8,626 bases of DNA, taken from the NCBI GenBank assembly GCA_023406915.1, contig JAEXTR010000036.1, positions 1-8,626 of the forward strand. The letters are read 5' to 3'. Positions 1-6,786 of this stretch are shown here, piece by piece. Numbering within the stretch: the first letter of the stretch is position 1; each line of letters begins with the position of its first letter. The notes under the pieces were generated by a model. That model had not been told where the DNA came from, ran no database searches, and worked only from the letters and a program-made list of their open reading frames with translations. The stretch is from Bacteroidota bacterium. GTDB taxonomy: Bacteria > Bacteroidota > Ignavibacteria > Ignavibacteriales > Ignavibacteriaceae. The position numbers were made by a program, and so were the translations under genes.

Positions 1-2
1 GG

Positions 3-260
3 GCTGGCGGCCTGGGACCTGTGGTTTACTGGATGAGCCGCGATCAGCGCGCGCAGGATAACTGGGCGCTTCTGTTTGCGAGGGAGCTGGCAGAAGAGTC
101 GGACAGAGGTTTGGTAGTTGTTTTTTCACTGGTGAATGATTTTCTGCAGGCCGGATTACGTCAGTACGATTTTCTTCTGAAGGGTCTACAGGAAACAGAA
201 CAGCACCTACAGGAACTTGCAATTCCTTTTTCCTGCTTCCTGGTAACCCACCAGATATGA
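3..260 (+). CDS. phr: Class II deoxyribodipyrimidine photolyase, N-terminal part (partial, frameshifted)
   Basis: This is the N-terminal part of a flavin-dependent DNA repair enzyme that uses light to split cyclobutane pyrimidine dimers. The frame is open to the left edge (it reads AGGLGPVVYWMSRDQR), so the true start lies outside the window; the GTG at 21 is an internal valine. The YWMSRDQR..DNWAL block is the hallmark start of the antenna-binding alpha/beta domain of class II photolyases, and DFLQAGLRQYDFLLKGLQE continues it. The frame ends at TGA 258-260, but the protein homology continues one frame over from about 242 (GNPPD, then the 257-1330 frame). One missing T in the T run at 227-231 explains this: with six Ts the text reads IPFFLLPGNPPD, as expected for the family. 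The two parts are therefore one gene, carrying either a real inactivating frameshift or a sequencing error. I am sure of the family. Confidence 0.88.
   Translation, partial: AGGLGPVVYWMSRDQRAQDNWALLFARELAEESDRGLVVVFSLVNDFLQAGLRQYDFLLKGLQETEQHLQELAIPFSCFLVTHQI
227..231 (+). other. Frameshift site in a T homopolymer (one T short)
   Basis: Five Ts occur between CC and CC in the photolyase gene. In the present frame the codons after this run read SCFLVTHQI then stop. Adding one T gives PFFLLPGNPPD and joins smoothly to the downstream frame. A one-base loss in a homopolymer is the simplest explanation. Programmed or transcriptional slippage is possible in principle, but a run of only five Ts is a weak slippage site. 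Confidence 0.85.
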
Positions 261-1330
261 TAGGCAACTTCTGTAAAGAGCATGGTGTCTTTGCGCTGGT
301 ATCTGATTTTGATCCTTTGATTATCAAGCGCACCTGGAAACGTGATACTGCAAAACAGATTACCGTACCCTTTTATGAGGTAGATGCGCATAACATTGTA
401 CCGGCACTGATTGCAAGTCCCAAACGTGAGTTCGGAGCATATACGTTACGCCCTAAAATTCACAAGCTCCTGCCAGAATTTCTTGAACCCTTCCCCCGGC
501 TACAACCTGTTTCCAAGAAATCAAAATCGTATCAAGAGCCAGACTGGGAAGTGATAGCTGCATCATTGCGGTGTGACAGAACCGTTGCTCCGGTTACCGG
601 CATCCTACCCGGCACTTCAGCTGCTCTTAGCGCACTGGAGCTATTTGTGTCTTCCGGATTAACCCGATATAATGAACTCCGCAATGATCCGAATGCTGAT
701 GCACAGTCGCGCCTCTCCCCGTACCTTCACTATGGCCAGCTATCCGCACAAAGAGTTGCTATTGCAGTACGGGATGCATCTGGTTCTCCCGAGCTTAAAG
801 AAGCATTTCTGGAAGAACTGATTGTACGGCGGGAGCTTTCTGATAACTTCTGCTACTACAACACCGCCTATGACCGCTTTGAGGGATTTCCTGACTGGGC
901 GAAGACAACTCTGAACGCTCACAGAGGTGACAAAAGAGAGTACCTCTATGCACTTAACTCCCTGGAGCATGCAATCACGCACGATCCTCTCTGGAATGCA
1001 GCACAATCCCAAATGCTGAGAACCGGCACTATGCATGGATATATGCGCATGTACTGGGCAAAAAAAATACTTGAGTGGAGTGAGAGCCCTGAACAGGCAA
1101 TGGAATTCGCAGTGTATCTGAATGACCGATGGCAGCTTGACGGCAGGGACCCGAACGGTTACACAGGATGTGCATGGTCAATAGGAGGAGTGCATGACCG
1201 CGCATGGGGTGAGCGACCCGTGTTCGGAAAGATCCGCTATATGAATGCTGCAGGGTGTGCCCGTAAGTTTGATGTAAAATCTTACATTTCTGCTTACTCT
1301 GGGTCTCTTCCTGGAATTTTTACCCAATGA
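257..1330 (+). CDS. phr: Class II deoxyribodipyrimidine photolyase, main C-terminal part (frameshifted)
   Basis: This is the larger part of the CPD photolyase whose N-terminus lies in the preceding frame. The ATG at 257 is the methionine of GNPPDMIGNF and probably not a natural start; no Shine-Dalgarno sequence precedes it. Numbering from that Met, the class II linker motif VDAHNIVPA is at about 42-50. The FAD-binding helical domain follows: SRLSPYLHYGQLS (about 151-163), ELIVRRELSDNFCYYN (187-202), HDPLWNAAQ (242-250), GYMRMYWAKKILEW (261-274), DGRDPNGYTGCAWSIGG (295-311) and ERPVFGKIRYMN (319-330). These are the strongest class II signatures and include tryptophans typical of the electron-transfer region. 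With the frameshift repaired, about 442 residues lie in the window, close to full length for the family (roughly 450-490). The fragment alone lacks the antenna domain and would not be expected to work. The C-terminal domain shows no other decay. Confidence 0.9.
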   Translation: MIGNFCKEHGVFALVSDFDPLIIKRTWKRDTAKQITVPFYEVDAHNIVPALIASPKREFGAYTLRPKIHKLLPEFLEPFPRLQPVSKKSKSYQEPDWEVIAASLRCDRTVAPVTGILPGTSAALSALELFVSSGLTRYNELRNDPNADAQSRLSPYLHYGQLSAQRVAIAVRDASGSPELKEAFLEELIVRRELSDNFCYYNTAYDRFEGFPDWAKTTLNAHRGDKREYLYALNSLEHAITHDPLWNAAQSQMLRTGTMHGYMRMYWAKKILEWSESPEQAMEFAVYLNDRWQLDGRDPNGYTGCAWSIGGVHDRAWGERPVFGKIRYMNAAGCARKFDVKSYISAYSGSLPGIFTQ

Positions 1331-1400
1331 ATTTTTTCTGCGGGCACAACTTTTTTATATCTTTAGGAATGATATTTACGCAAAACAGAATGAGGCATCA
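1331..1400 (+). promoter_or_regulatory. Intergenic gap with possible promoter and RBS of the GH13 gene
   Basis: This 70-base AT-rich gap separates the photolyase from the GH13 gene. It contains a TATATCTTTAGG stretch at 1356-1367 that could be a -10 region, but I see no convincing -35 box. A GAGG at 1392-1395, five bases before the GTG at 1401, is a plausible Shine-Dalgarno site and supports that start. There is no hairpin terminator, so read-through from the photolyase is possible. Confidence 0.25.
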
Positions 1401-3497
1401 GTGAGGTTATCTACCGTTCTTGCCCTTTGTACACTACTCCTAATCACCACCGGAGGAACATCGTTGTCATTTTTTGATTCGCACATGCTGACTGCCAAAC
1501 AACGTCAGCTGCAGAAGAAACTCGACTCTTTAGATCAGTATTATTCTACAAAAAAACTCGGCTCTTTTACCGAAAACGGCAACACCATTTTCAGGATTTT
1601 TGCCCCCAGGGCAAAGCAGGTACGTCTCGTCACCTTTACGCAACCAGGAACAGAAGACCAGCGCATAGTTCTGATGAAGGATGCAGATGGTGTATGGGAA
1701 GTCATTTTGCCGGGAGAATTATATGGACTTATCTATGGTTATACGATTGAAAATCCGTGGAAAAAGGCATCGTCTGTACCCTATTACATTTTAGACCCTT
1801 ATGCAACGAGGGTTGTAAGTCACACGACCTATAAAGGTCAAAGGCTTGCCGTTGTACAAAAAGAGGGTGACTATGCCTGGGATGGTGATGAGTGGATCGA
1901 ACGAGACAAGCGTGATGTAACCCTGTATGAAATGCATGTTCGAGATATGACGGCACACCCAACCTCCGGAGCTGACAAACCCGGTACCTATATGGGTCTT
2001 ATTGAAAAAGGAAAACGGGGGGGAATTGATTACATCAAGTCTCTGGGAGTAAATACTGTAGAGCTTTTACCTGCTCAGGAATTTGCCAATATTGAAATCC
2101 CGTATAAAAAGGAATTTCAGGGTCGCACCAATACATGGAACCCTTATGAGAGAAATCATTGGGGATATATGACAGCCGCCTTCTTTGCACCTGAATCCTA
2201 CTTCGCACACGATTGGAAGGAAATGGTATGGAATACCTGGGAAGGACACGGTGTTGATGCACCTCGTGCTTTCAAGGATATGGTCAGGGCATTCCATCGT
2301 GAGGGGATCGCTGTGGTGATGGATGTTGTTTACAATCATCTCTCAGAATATGAGCTGGGTAACCTGAAGGAGATTGATCATGAATACTATTTCAGGCTGG
2401 ATGCCAATGGCGGTTACCGTGCGGAATCTGGTTGCGGTAATGACATAAAGACCGAACGACCAATGATGCGCAGAATGATAGTTGAAAGCATCCTGTACTG
2501 GATGAAGGAATATCACATCGACGGTTTTAGGTTTGATCTTGGTAAATTAATCGACTGGGAGACCGTAGAGGCCATCCGCTATGAAGCAGAGAAGATCAAT
2601 CCCAATGTGATTATTGTTTGTGAGCCATGGGGCGGGGGCTATGATCCCAAAGGTTTTTCTGTCCGTGGTTGGGGTGCGTGGAACGACCAAATTAGAAATG
2701 GCATAAAAGGTGAAAATCCAATCAACGGTCATGGATGGATCTTTGGCAAATGGTATGGTAATAATAATCCCGACAGGATTAAGAGCTATGTGCACGGCAC
2801 CTTAATCAGAGATAAGGAAGGGTTGTTTCAAACGAAGGAACACTCAGTCAATTATTTAGAGTCGCATGATGGATATACCATAGGTGATTTTATAAGAATT
2901 GCCACAGGTGAAGTTGACATTCATAAAAAGATATCCAATATTGATTCCATGCAACGGTTAACACCGCTCCAAATGAAGCTGAACAAGTTGAGCGCTCTCT
3001 TTCTGTTTACATCACAGGGAATGCTCATGATCCACTCGGGGCAGGAGTATGGACGCAGCAAGGTTATAAAAACGCACTCTGCTGTGTCAGATACTGAAAA
3101 AGGTCATATTGATCACAACAGTTACAATAAGGATAACGAAACAAATTACATCAATTATGATCATGCGGATGCGAATAAGGAGTTGCTGGATTACTACCGT
3201 GGATTGTTTCAATTACGGAATGACCATGCTGCTTTCAGAAGGGCGGAGTATGAAGACATCACATTCCTCCCCGAAACAGAGGGTTTCAGACTGGGTTACA
3301 TCATTAGGTATCAGGGAAAGCAATATGCAGTTGTAATGAATGCACAACCTGGTGCTCCTGCCTCATTCACATTGCCTGAGGGTACCTGGCAGGTCTTGGT
3401 AAACGGCAGCAAGGCTGGAAGCAAATCACTGGATACAGTTTCAGGGGTTATTCAGATTCCTGCATCAACCGGTTATGTATTACTTCTTGAGGACTAA
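1401..3497 (+). CDS. Secreted GH13 debranching enzyme, pullulanase/isoamylase type
   Basis: This 698-residue enzyme is predicted to hydrolyse alpha-1,6 branch links in pullulan, starch or glycogen. It starts at GTG with GAGG five bases upstream. Residues 1-23 form a signal peptide (Arg2, hydrophobic LALCTLLLI, then GGTSLS), so export is likely; Cys10 lies too early for a lipobox. A CBM48-like beta domain follows (FRIFAPRAKQVRLV, about 64-77, to GLIYGYTIENPW). The GH13 barrel carries the four conserved regions: I MDVVYNH (307-313), II GFRFDL (375-380; nucleophile Asp379, Arg377), III VCEPW (406-410; acid/base Glu408) and IV LESHD (486-490; Asp490). All three catalytic acids are present. YEMHVRDMTAHPTSG (176-190), HSGQEYGRSK and HNSYNKDNETNYINY look like type I pullulanase, whereas HWGYMTAAFFAPES and ESHDGYTIGDFI look like isoamylase/GlgX. 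A C-terminal beta domain ends the protein. I am sure of GH13 debranching type and unsure of the exact specificity. Confidence 0.9.
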   Translation: MRLSTVLALCTLLLITTGGTSLSFFDSHMLTAKQRQLQKKLDSLDQYYSTKKLGSFTENGNTIFRIFAPRAKQVRLVTFTQPGTEDQRIVLMKDADGVWEVILPGELYGLIYGYTIENPWKKASSVPYYILDPYATRVVSHTTYKGQRLAVVQKEGDYAWDGDEWIERDKRDVTLYEMHVRDMTAHPTSGADKPGTYMGLIEKGKRGGIDYIKSLGVNTVELLPAQEFANIEIPYKKEFQGRTNTWNPYERNHWGYMTAAFFAPESYFAHDWKEMVWNTWEGHGVDAPRAFKDMVRAFHREGIAVVMDVVYNHLSEYELGNLKEIDHEYYFRLDANGGYRAESGCGNDIKTERPMMRRMIVESILYWMKEYHIDGFRFDLGKLIDWETVEAIRYEAEKINPNVIIVCEPWGGGYDPKGFSVRGWGAWNDQIRNGIKGENPINGHGWIFGKWYGNNNPDRIKSYVHGTLIRDKEGLFQTKEHSVNYLESHDGYTIGDFIRIATGEVDIHKKISNIDSMQRLTPLQMKLNKLSALFLFTSQGMLMIHSGQEYGRSKVIKTHSAVSDTEKGHIDHNSYNKDNETNYINYDHADANKELLDYYRGLFQLRNDHAAFRRAEYEDITFLPETEGFRLGYIIRYQGKQYAVVMNAQPGAPASFTLPEGTWQVLVNGSKAGSKSLDTVSGVIQIPASTGYVLLLED

Positions 3498-3503
3498 ATT
3501 TTT

Positions 3504-3770
3504 ATGAGTACACTGGCGTCATCACCCGTACAGGAGTTTCCGGACTCCAGTACCGAAAAAAAAGCATACAGCATTGCGGAATCATTTGCCGGGTATATTC
3601 CTCTACCTAATGACAGAAACAGACTTGGTTTTCAATTGTACCGGCATCTGACGGAGAATGGTGAAACAATAGACATTGCAATAAAAACTGCCAAACTATC
3701 GCTGCAAGGAATAACAGAAGAGCATCTTATTCAAAAAGTTTCCGATGCAGTTGCATCAATCCATCCGTAA
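3504..3770 (+). CDS. Small hypothetical protein downstream of the GH13 gene
   Basis: I do not recognise this 88-residue protein. It starts at ATG six bases after the stop of the GH13 gene, with GAGG at 3489-3492 (11 bases upstream, inside the end of that gene) as a distant ribosome-binding site, so the two are probably one transcript. The first 20 residues are polar and rich in Ser, Pro, Glu and Lys. The rest alternates likely helices with the segments AYSIAESFAGYIPLPNDR, LGFQLYRHLTENGE, IAIKTAKLSLQGITEEHL and a C-terminal helix. It has no signal peptide, no membrane segment and no cysteine. A terminator starts four bases after the stop, which makes it the last gene of the unit. It is likely a real gene because of its tight packing, but no function can be given. 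Confidence 0.7.
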   Translation: MSTLASSPVQEFPDSSTEKKAYSIAESFAGYIPLPNDRNRLGFQLYRHLTENGETIDIAIKTAKLSLQGITEEHLIQKVSDAVASIHP

Positions 3771-3774
3771 ATAA

Positions 3775-3811
3775 AAAACGGACTTAAGGCAAGGTCCCTT
3801 AAGTCCGTTTT
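3775..3811. terminator. Bidirectional Rho-independent terminator
   Basis: A perfect 15-bp inverted repeat (AAAACGGACTTAAGG / CCTTAAGTCCGTTTT) surrounds a 7-base loop, CAAGGTC. The GC-containing core is flanked by an A run on the left and a T run on the right, so the transcript of either strand forms a hairpin followed by U residues. It lies 4 bases after the small plus-strand gene and 17 bases after the minus-strand FBPase gene, exactly between the convergent units. Confidence 0.92.
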
Positions 3812-3828
3812 CTTACAAATCAGTTGCC

Positions 3829-4860
3829 TCAGTCAGGAAGCTTACCATCAAAGTTTTCGTCTGCCATAAAAGCGGCGACCATCTTAACATCAAACTCGCT
3901 GCCAAGAAATACCGGTGTTCTCTCATGCAGGGAATGCGGTTCAATTTCAAGAACTCTCTTTGATCCATCGAGTGCCAGCCCACCCGCATTCTCAACTATC
4001 ATTGCCATTGGGTTACATTCATACATGAGGCGGAGTTTACCACTCGGATTCCGTGAATCTGCAGGATACATAAAAATGCCGCCATAGAAGAGGGTCCGGT
4101 GTACATCTGATACCATCGAACCAATATATCTTGTTGAGTAAGGTCTGTTGGTTTCTGTATCTTCTTCCTGCAACCATTTGATATACCGCTTCAGACCCGG
4201 ATGCCAGTATTTATAGTTACCTTCATTAATACTGTATATTCTTCCCTTTTTTGGGATTCGGATATTTTCATGGGACAGTATAAACTCTCCGATAGAAGGA
4301 TCGAGCGTGAAACCATGCACGCCATGACCAGTAGTGTATACCATAACGGTTGATGATCCATACAGGATATATCCCGCTACTTCCTGGAGCAAACCCTTCT
4401 GGGTGCAATCTTCAAGTGTGCCTGGTCCGTTGCCTTCGCTTTTTCTTCTATAAATTGAGAAGATGGTTCCAATGCTCACATTCACATCAATATTGGATGA
4501 ACCATCAAGCGGATCAAACAAGAGCACATATTTACCAATCCTGTGCTGCGGAGGAATATGAATAATATCCTCATCTTCCTCCGAAGCCATGACTGCAAGG
4601 TGCCCGCCATGATCCATTGCTTTGTAGAGCATTTCATGTGCATACACATCAAGTTTTTTTACAGCTTCTCCATGTACATTTTGATTTCCGGTGAATCCGA
4701 GAATGTCTATCAGGCCAGCCTGATTCACCTCACGTGATATTACTTTAGCAGCAATAGAGAGGTCTGAGAGCAATCGGGAGAGCTCACCCGTTGCATCGGG
4801 GTGTTTGCGTTCCTCTTCAATAATATGACGTTCGAGAGTCATAAATCGCGTTGTGGGCAT
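3829..4860 (-). CDS. fbp: Class I fructose-1,6-bisphosphatase
   Basis: This cytoplasmic Mg-dependent enzyme converts fructose 1,6-bisphosphate to fructose 6-phosphate, the committed step of gluconeogenesis. I choose the ATG at 4860 (343 residues): it has GGAG five bases upstream, and the protein then begins MPTTRFMTLERHII as is usual for the family. An in-frame ATG at 4905 would add 15 residues but has no good RBS and overlaps the -35 box of a promoter candidate. Motifs, numbered from 4860: TGEL (24-27) and KY (110-111), matching AMP-site residues of known class I enzymes; metal-site acids at E94/E95; the signature DPLDGSSNID (116-125); RYIGSMVSDVHR (244-255), sugar-phosphate binding; and KLRLMYECNPMA (275-286) with metal ligand E281. 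The AMP-site residues suggest AMP inhibition is retained. It is the last gene of the minus-strand block, 94 bases after the ABC gene, and may have its own promoter. Confidence 0.95.
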   Translation of the reverse strand: MPTTRFMTLERHIIEEERKHPDATGELSRLLSDLSIAAKVISREVNQAGLIDILGFTGNQNVHGEAVKKLDVYAHEMLYKAMDHGGHLAVMASEEDEDIIHIPPQHRIGKYVLLFDPLDGSSNIDVNVSIGTIFSIYRRKSEGNGPGTLEDCTQKGLLQEVAGYILYGSSTVMVYTTGHGVHGFTLDPSIGEFILSHENIRIPKKGRIYSINEGNYKYWHPGLKRYIKWLQEEDTETNRPYSTRYIGSMVSDVHRTLFYGGIFMYPADSRNPSGKLRLMYECNPMAMIVENAGGLALDGSKRVLEIEPHSLHERTPVFLGSEFDVKMVAAFMADENFDGKLPD

Positions 4861-4865
4861 ATAAG

Positions 4866-4869
4866 CTCC
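4866..4869 (-). promoter_or_regulatory. fbp: Shine-Dalgarno site that decides the fbp start
   Basis: GGAG on the minus strand lies five bases before the ATG at 4860. No comparable site precedes the alternative in-frame ATG at 4905. The same 11-base string, CCGGAGCTTAT, is found before the ABC gene starting at 8535. Confidence 0.7.
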
Positions 4870-4881
4870 GGATATATTTTT

Positions 4882-4910
4882 AGCATAGTGAAGTGCGTTC
4901 CGCATGTAAA
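4882..4910 (-). promoter_or_regulatory. Candidate sigma70-type promoter for fbp
   Basis: Read on the minus strand, TTTACA (4910-4905) is followed after exactly 17 bases by TATGCT (4887-4882). These match the TTGACA/TATAAT consensus at five and four of six positions. A start point near 4875 would give a leader of about 15 bases holding the GGAG ribosome-binding site, which supports translation from 4860 rather than 4905. The host sigma factor's preference is unknown. Confidence 0.4.
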
Positions 4911-4954
4911 CTTACAACTTAACCGCGTGAAGGGCAAGATGCGGAGGTCACAAT

Positions 4955-6745
4955 TCAGTTCGTGCGAATTTCCTGATCTTTATACTGCAATTGATATAAT
5001 CTGAAATAGATACCACGGTTTGCAAGCAGTTCCCTGTGCGTACCCATTTCCTTGATCTCACCCTTATGCATAACAATAATCTTATCTGCATTCTGGATGG
5101 TTGAGAGGCGGTGAGCTATCACGATTGCAGTTCTGCCAACCAGCAGTTTTTCAATCGCGCTCTGAATCAGACTTTCAGTTTCAGTGTCTATGCTCGATGT
5201 AGCTTCATCAAGGATTAGTATTCTCGGGTCATGTGCCAGTGCGCGCGCAAAGGAGATAAGCTGCTTCTGCCCCACACTGAGTGTAGCTCCCCGTTCTTTA
5301 ACCTCTTCATCATACCCGTTGGGGAGCATCCGGATAAATCTGTCAGCACCAACCAGGCTTGCAGCTTCCTCAATCTTGACACGGGTGATTTCAGGGTTGT
5401 TCATACCGATATTTGATGCTACCGTACCATGGAAAAGAAACACGTCCTGCAACACAATTGAGATATGCTTCCGGAGCTCTCGCTTCATCAGACGGGTTAT
5501 GGGAATCCCATCAACCTGTATCTCACCTTTACTAATATCATAAAAGCGGGTAAGAATGTTGATAATGCTGGTTTTACCTGCACCAGTGGCTCCTACAATG
5601 GCAACTGTTTCGCCTGGTTCTATTGTAAGGTTGATATTTTTCAGCACGTCTTCACCTGTGTTGTAGGCAAACGTTACATTCTTAAACTCAATCTTCCCTT
5701 TGACACCTGAAAGTGTTTCTGGCTGCTCAGGATCCTGAATAATGGTATTCTCATCCATCAGCTTAAAAATCCGTTCTGATGAAGCCATCGCAGTCTGCAT
5801 AATATTGTATTTTTCTGACAGATCACGGATCGGTCTGAAGAACATTTCTGTGTACTGAATGAATGCAAACAGGACACCAAGAGTTACCTGCCCCTGAATA
5901 ACCTCACCGCCGCCATACCAGATGATGAGAGCTATTGCAGTAATACTGACAAACTCAACTCCCGGGTAGAACAACGCATAGTAAAAAATCGATTTCACAT
6001 TTGCATCCCTGTGTTCAGCATTGATGCCACTGAATTTTTTGTATTCTTCGCGCTCCTTACTGAATATCTGCACGATTCCCACACCGGAGATATGCTCCTG
6101 CATATAGGAGTTGAGTCTGGCAAGATGAAAGCGTACATCACGGTATGACTCCCGAACTTTTTTTCTGAATAGAAATGTACCGTAAATGAGGATGGGTAAT
6201 ACCGAAAGCGTAACCAATGACAGCTGCCAGTCAATGAAGAACATAAACCCAAGAATCCATAGAATAATGAAGACATCACTGAAGACCATCACGATACCTG
6301 AGGAGAAGAGTTCATTGAGTGATTCTACATCATTGGTTACACGGGTAACAATTCTGCCGATAGGGGTACGGTCAAAAAACTTTGCAGCTAATCGCATGGT
6401 ATGGCGATAGAGCTGATCCCGCAGGTCAAGAATGGTTTTTTGCCCAAGGAGTTGTGTATAGTAAGTAAGAAAATACTGAATTAGGGACTGGAGGATAAGG
6501 GTGCCGATCAGTGCGATTGCAATAACCATGAGACCGGGCATATCCTTATTAAAGATATAATCATCAATAGCTATCTGTGTCAGGTAAGGGCGCAGGGGTC
6601 CCAGGGCTGCCACAATAACGTTCAGCAGGATTGCTGCTACAACATATTTTCTGTAGGGTCGGATATAACGCAGCAATCGCTTCATCAGCGCTGCATCATA
6701 CGCTTTACCTAAAATCTCATCATCTTTTTGCTGTTGTTCTGCCAC
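4955..6745 (-). CDS. ABC exporter half-transporter with consensus catalytic site (MdlB/BmrD-like)
   Basis: This 596-residue protein fuses a membrane domain to an ATPase domain and is one half of an inner-membrane exporter, with unknown substrate (drug, lipid or peptide). It starts at GTG with AGGA six bases upstream. The membrane domain spans about residues 25-320, with hydrophobic stretches near 34-50, 70-92, 150-172, 175-193, 262-278 and 288-302. The ATPase domain has A-loop Tyr361, Walker A GATGAGKT (385-392), Q-loop Gln433, signature LSVGQ (489-493), Walker B ILILDE with Asp513 and catalytic Glu514, and H-loop His545. The signature has Val in place of the first Gly of LSGGQ, a deviation expected where it faces a degenerate partner site. 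It follows the partner subunit after 41 bases, in one operon. LDEATSSIDTETE is typical of the MdlB/BmrD/TM288 side of heterodimeric exporters. Family and role are firm; the substrate cannot be told. Confidence 0.93.
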   Translation of the reverse strand: MAEQQQKDDEILGKAYDAALMKRLLRYIRPYRKYVVAAILLNVIVAALGPLRPYLTQIAIDDYIFNKDMPGLMVIAIALIGTLILQSLIQYFLTYYTQLLGQKTILDLRDQLYRHTMRLAAKFFDRTPIGRIVTRVTNDVESLNELFSSGIVMVFSDVFIILWILGFMFFIDWQLSLVTLSVLPILIYGTFLFRKKVRESYRDVRFHLARLNSYMQEHISGVGIVQIFSKEREEYKKFSGINAEHRDANVKSIFYYALFYPGVEFVSITAIALIIWYGGGEVIQGQVTLGVLFAFIQYTEMFFRPIRDLSEKYNIMQTAMASSERIFKLMDENTIIQDPEQPETLSGVKGKIEFKNVTFAYNTGEDVLKNINLTIEPGETVAIVGATGAGKTSIINILTRFYDISKGEIQVDGIPITRLMKRELRKHISIVLQDVFLFHGTVASNIGMNNPEITRVKIEEAASLVGADRFIRMLPNGYDEEVKERGATLSVGQKQLISFARALAHDPRILILDEATSSIDTETESLIQSAIEKLLVGRTAIVIAHRLSTIQNADKIIVMHKGEIKEMGTHRELLANRGIYFRLYQLQYKDQEIRTN

Positions 6746-6786
6746 TTGAATTCCTGTTTTATTTCCCGTAAGTAGTATCGGGATGT

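Noticed and set aside
740..1036. A 98-codon minus-strand frame inside the photolyase gene.
   Set aside because: It is fully antisense to the highly conserved FAD-binding region and rich in Cys and Arg, as expected of a shadow frame.
1401..1430. Lipoprotein signal (Cys10 in LALC) at the GH13 N-terminus.
   Set aside because: The cysteine sits at the start of the hydrophobic core rather than after it, so it cannot be a normal lipobox; an ordinary signal peptide fits better.
3109..3336. A 75-codon plus-strand frame within the GH13 gene.
   Set aside because: It overlaps the conserved HNSYNKDNETNYINY coding region in another frame and has a low-complexity Ile/Thr/Met-rich start typical of a shadow.
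4905..4905. ATG at 4905 as the FBPase start.
   Set aside because: It is in frame but lacks a Shine-Dalgarno site, overlaps a promoter candidate, and the extra 15 residues do not resemble FBPase N-termini.
5184..5543. A 119-codon plus-strand frame opposite the ABC ATPase domain.
   Set aside because: It lies wholly antisense to conserved Walker B and signature coding sequence, has no RBS, and resembles no protein; it is a shadow frame.
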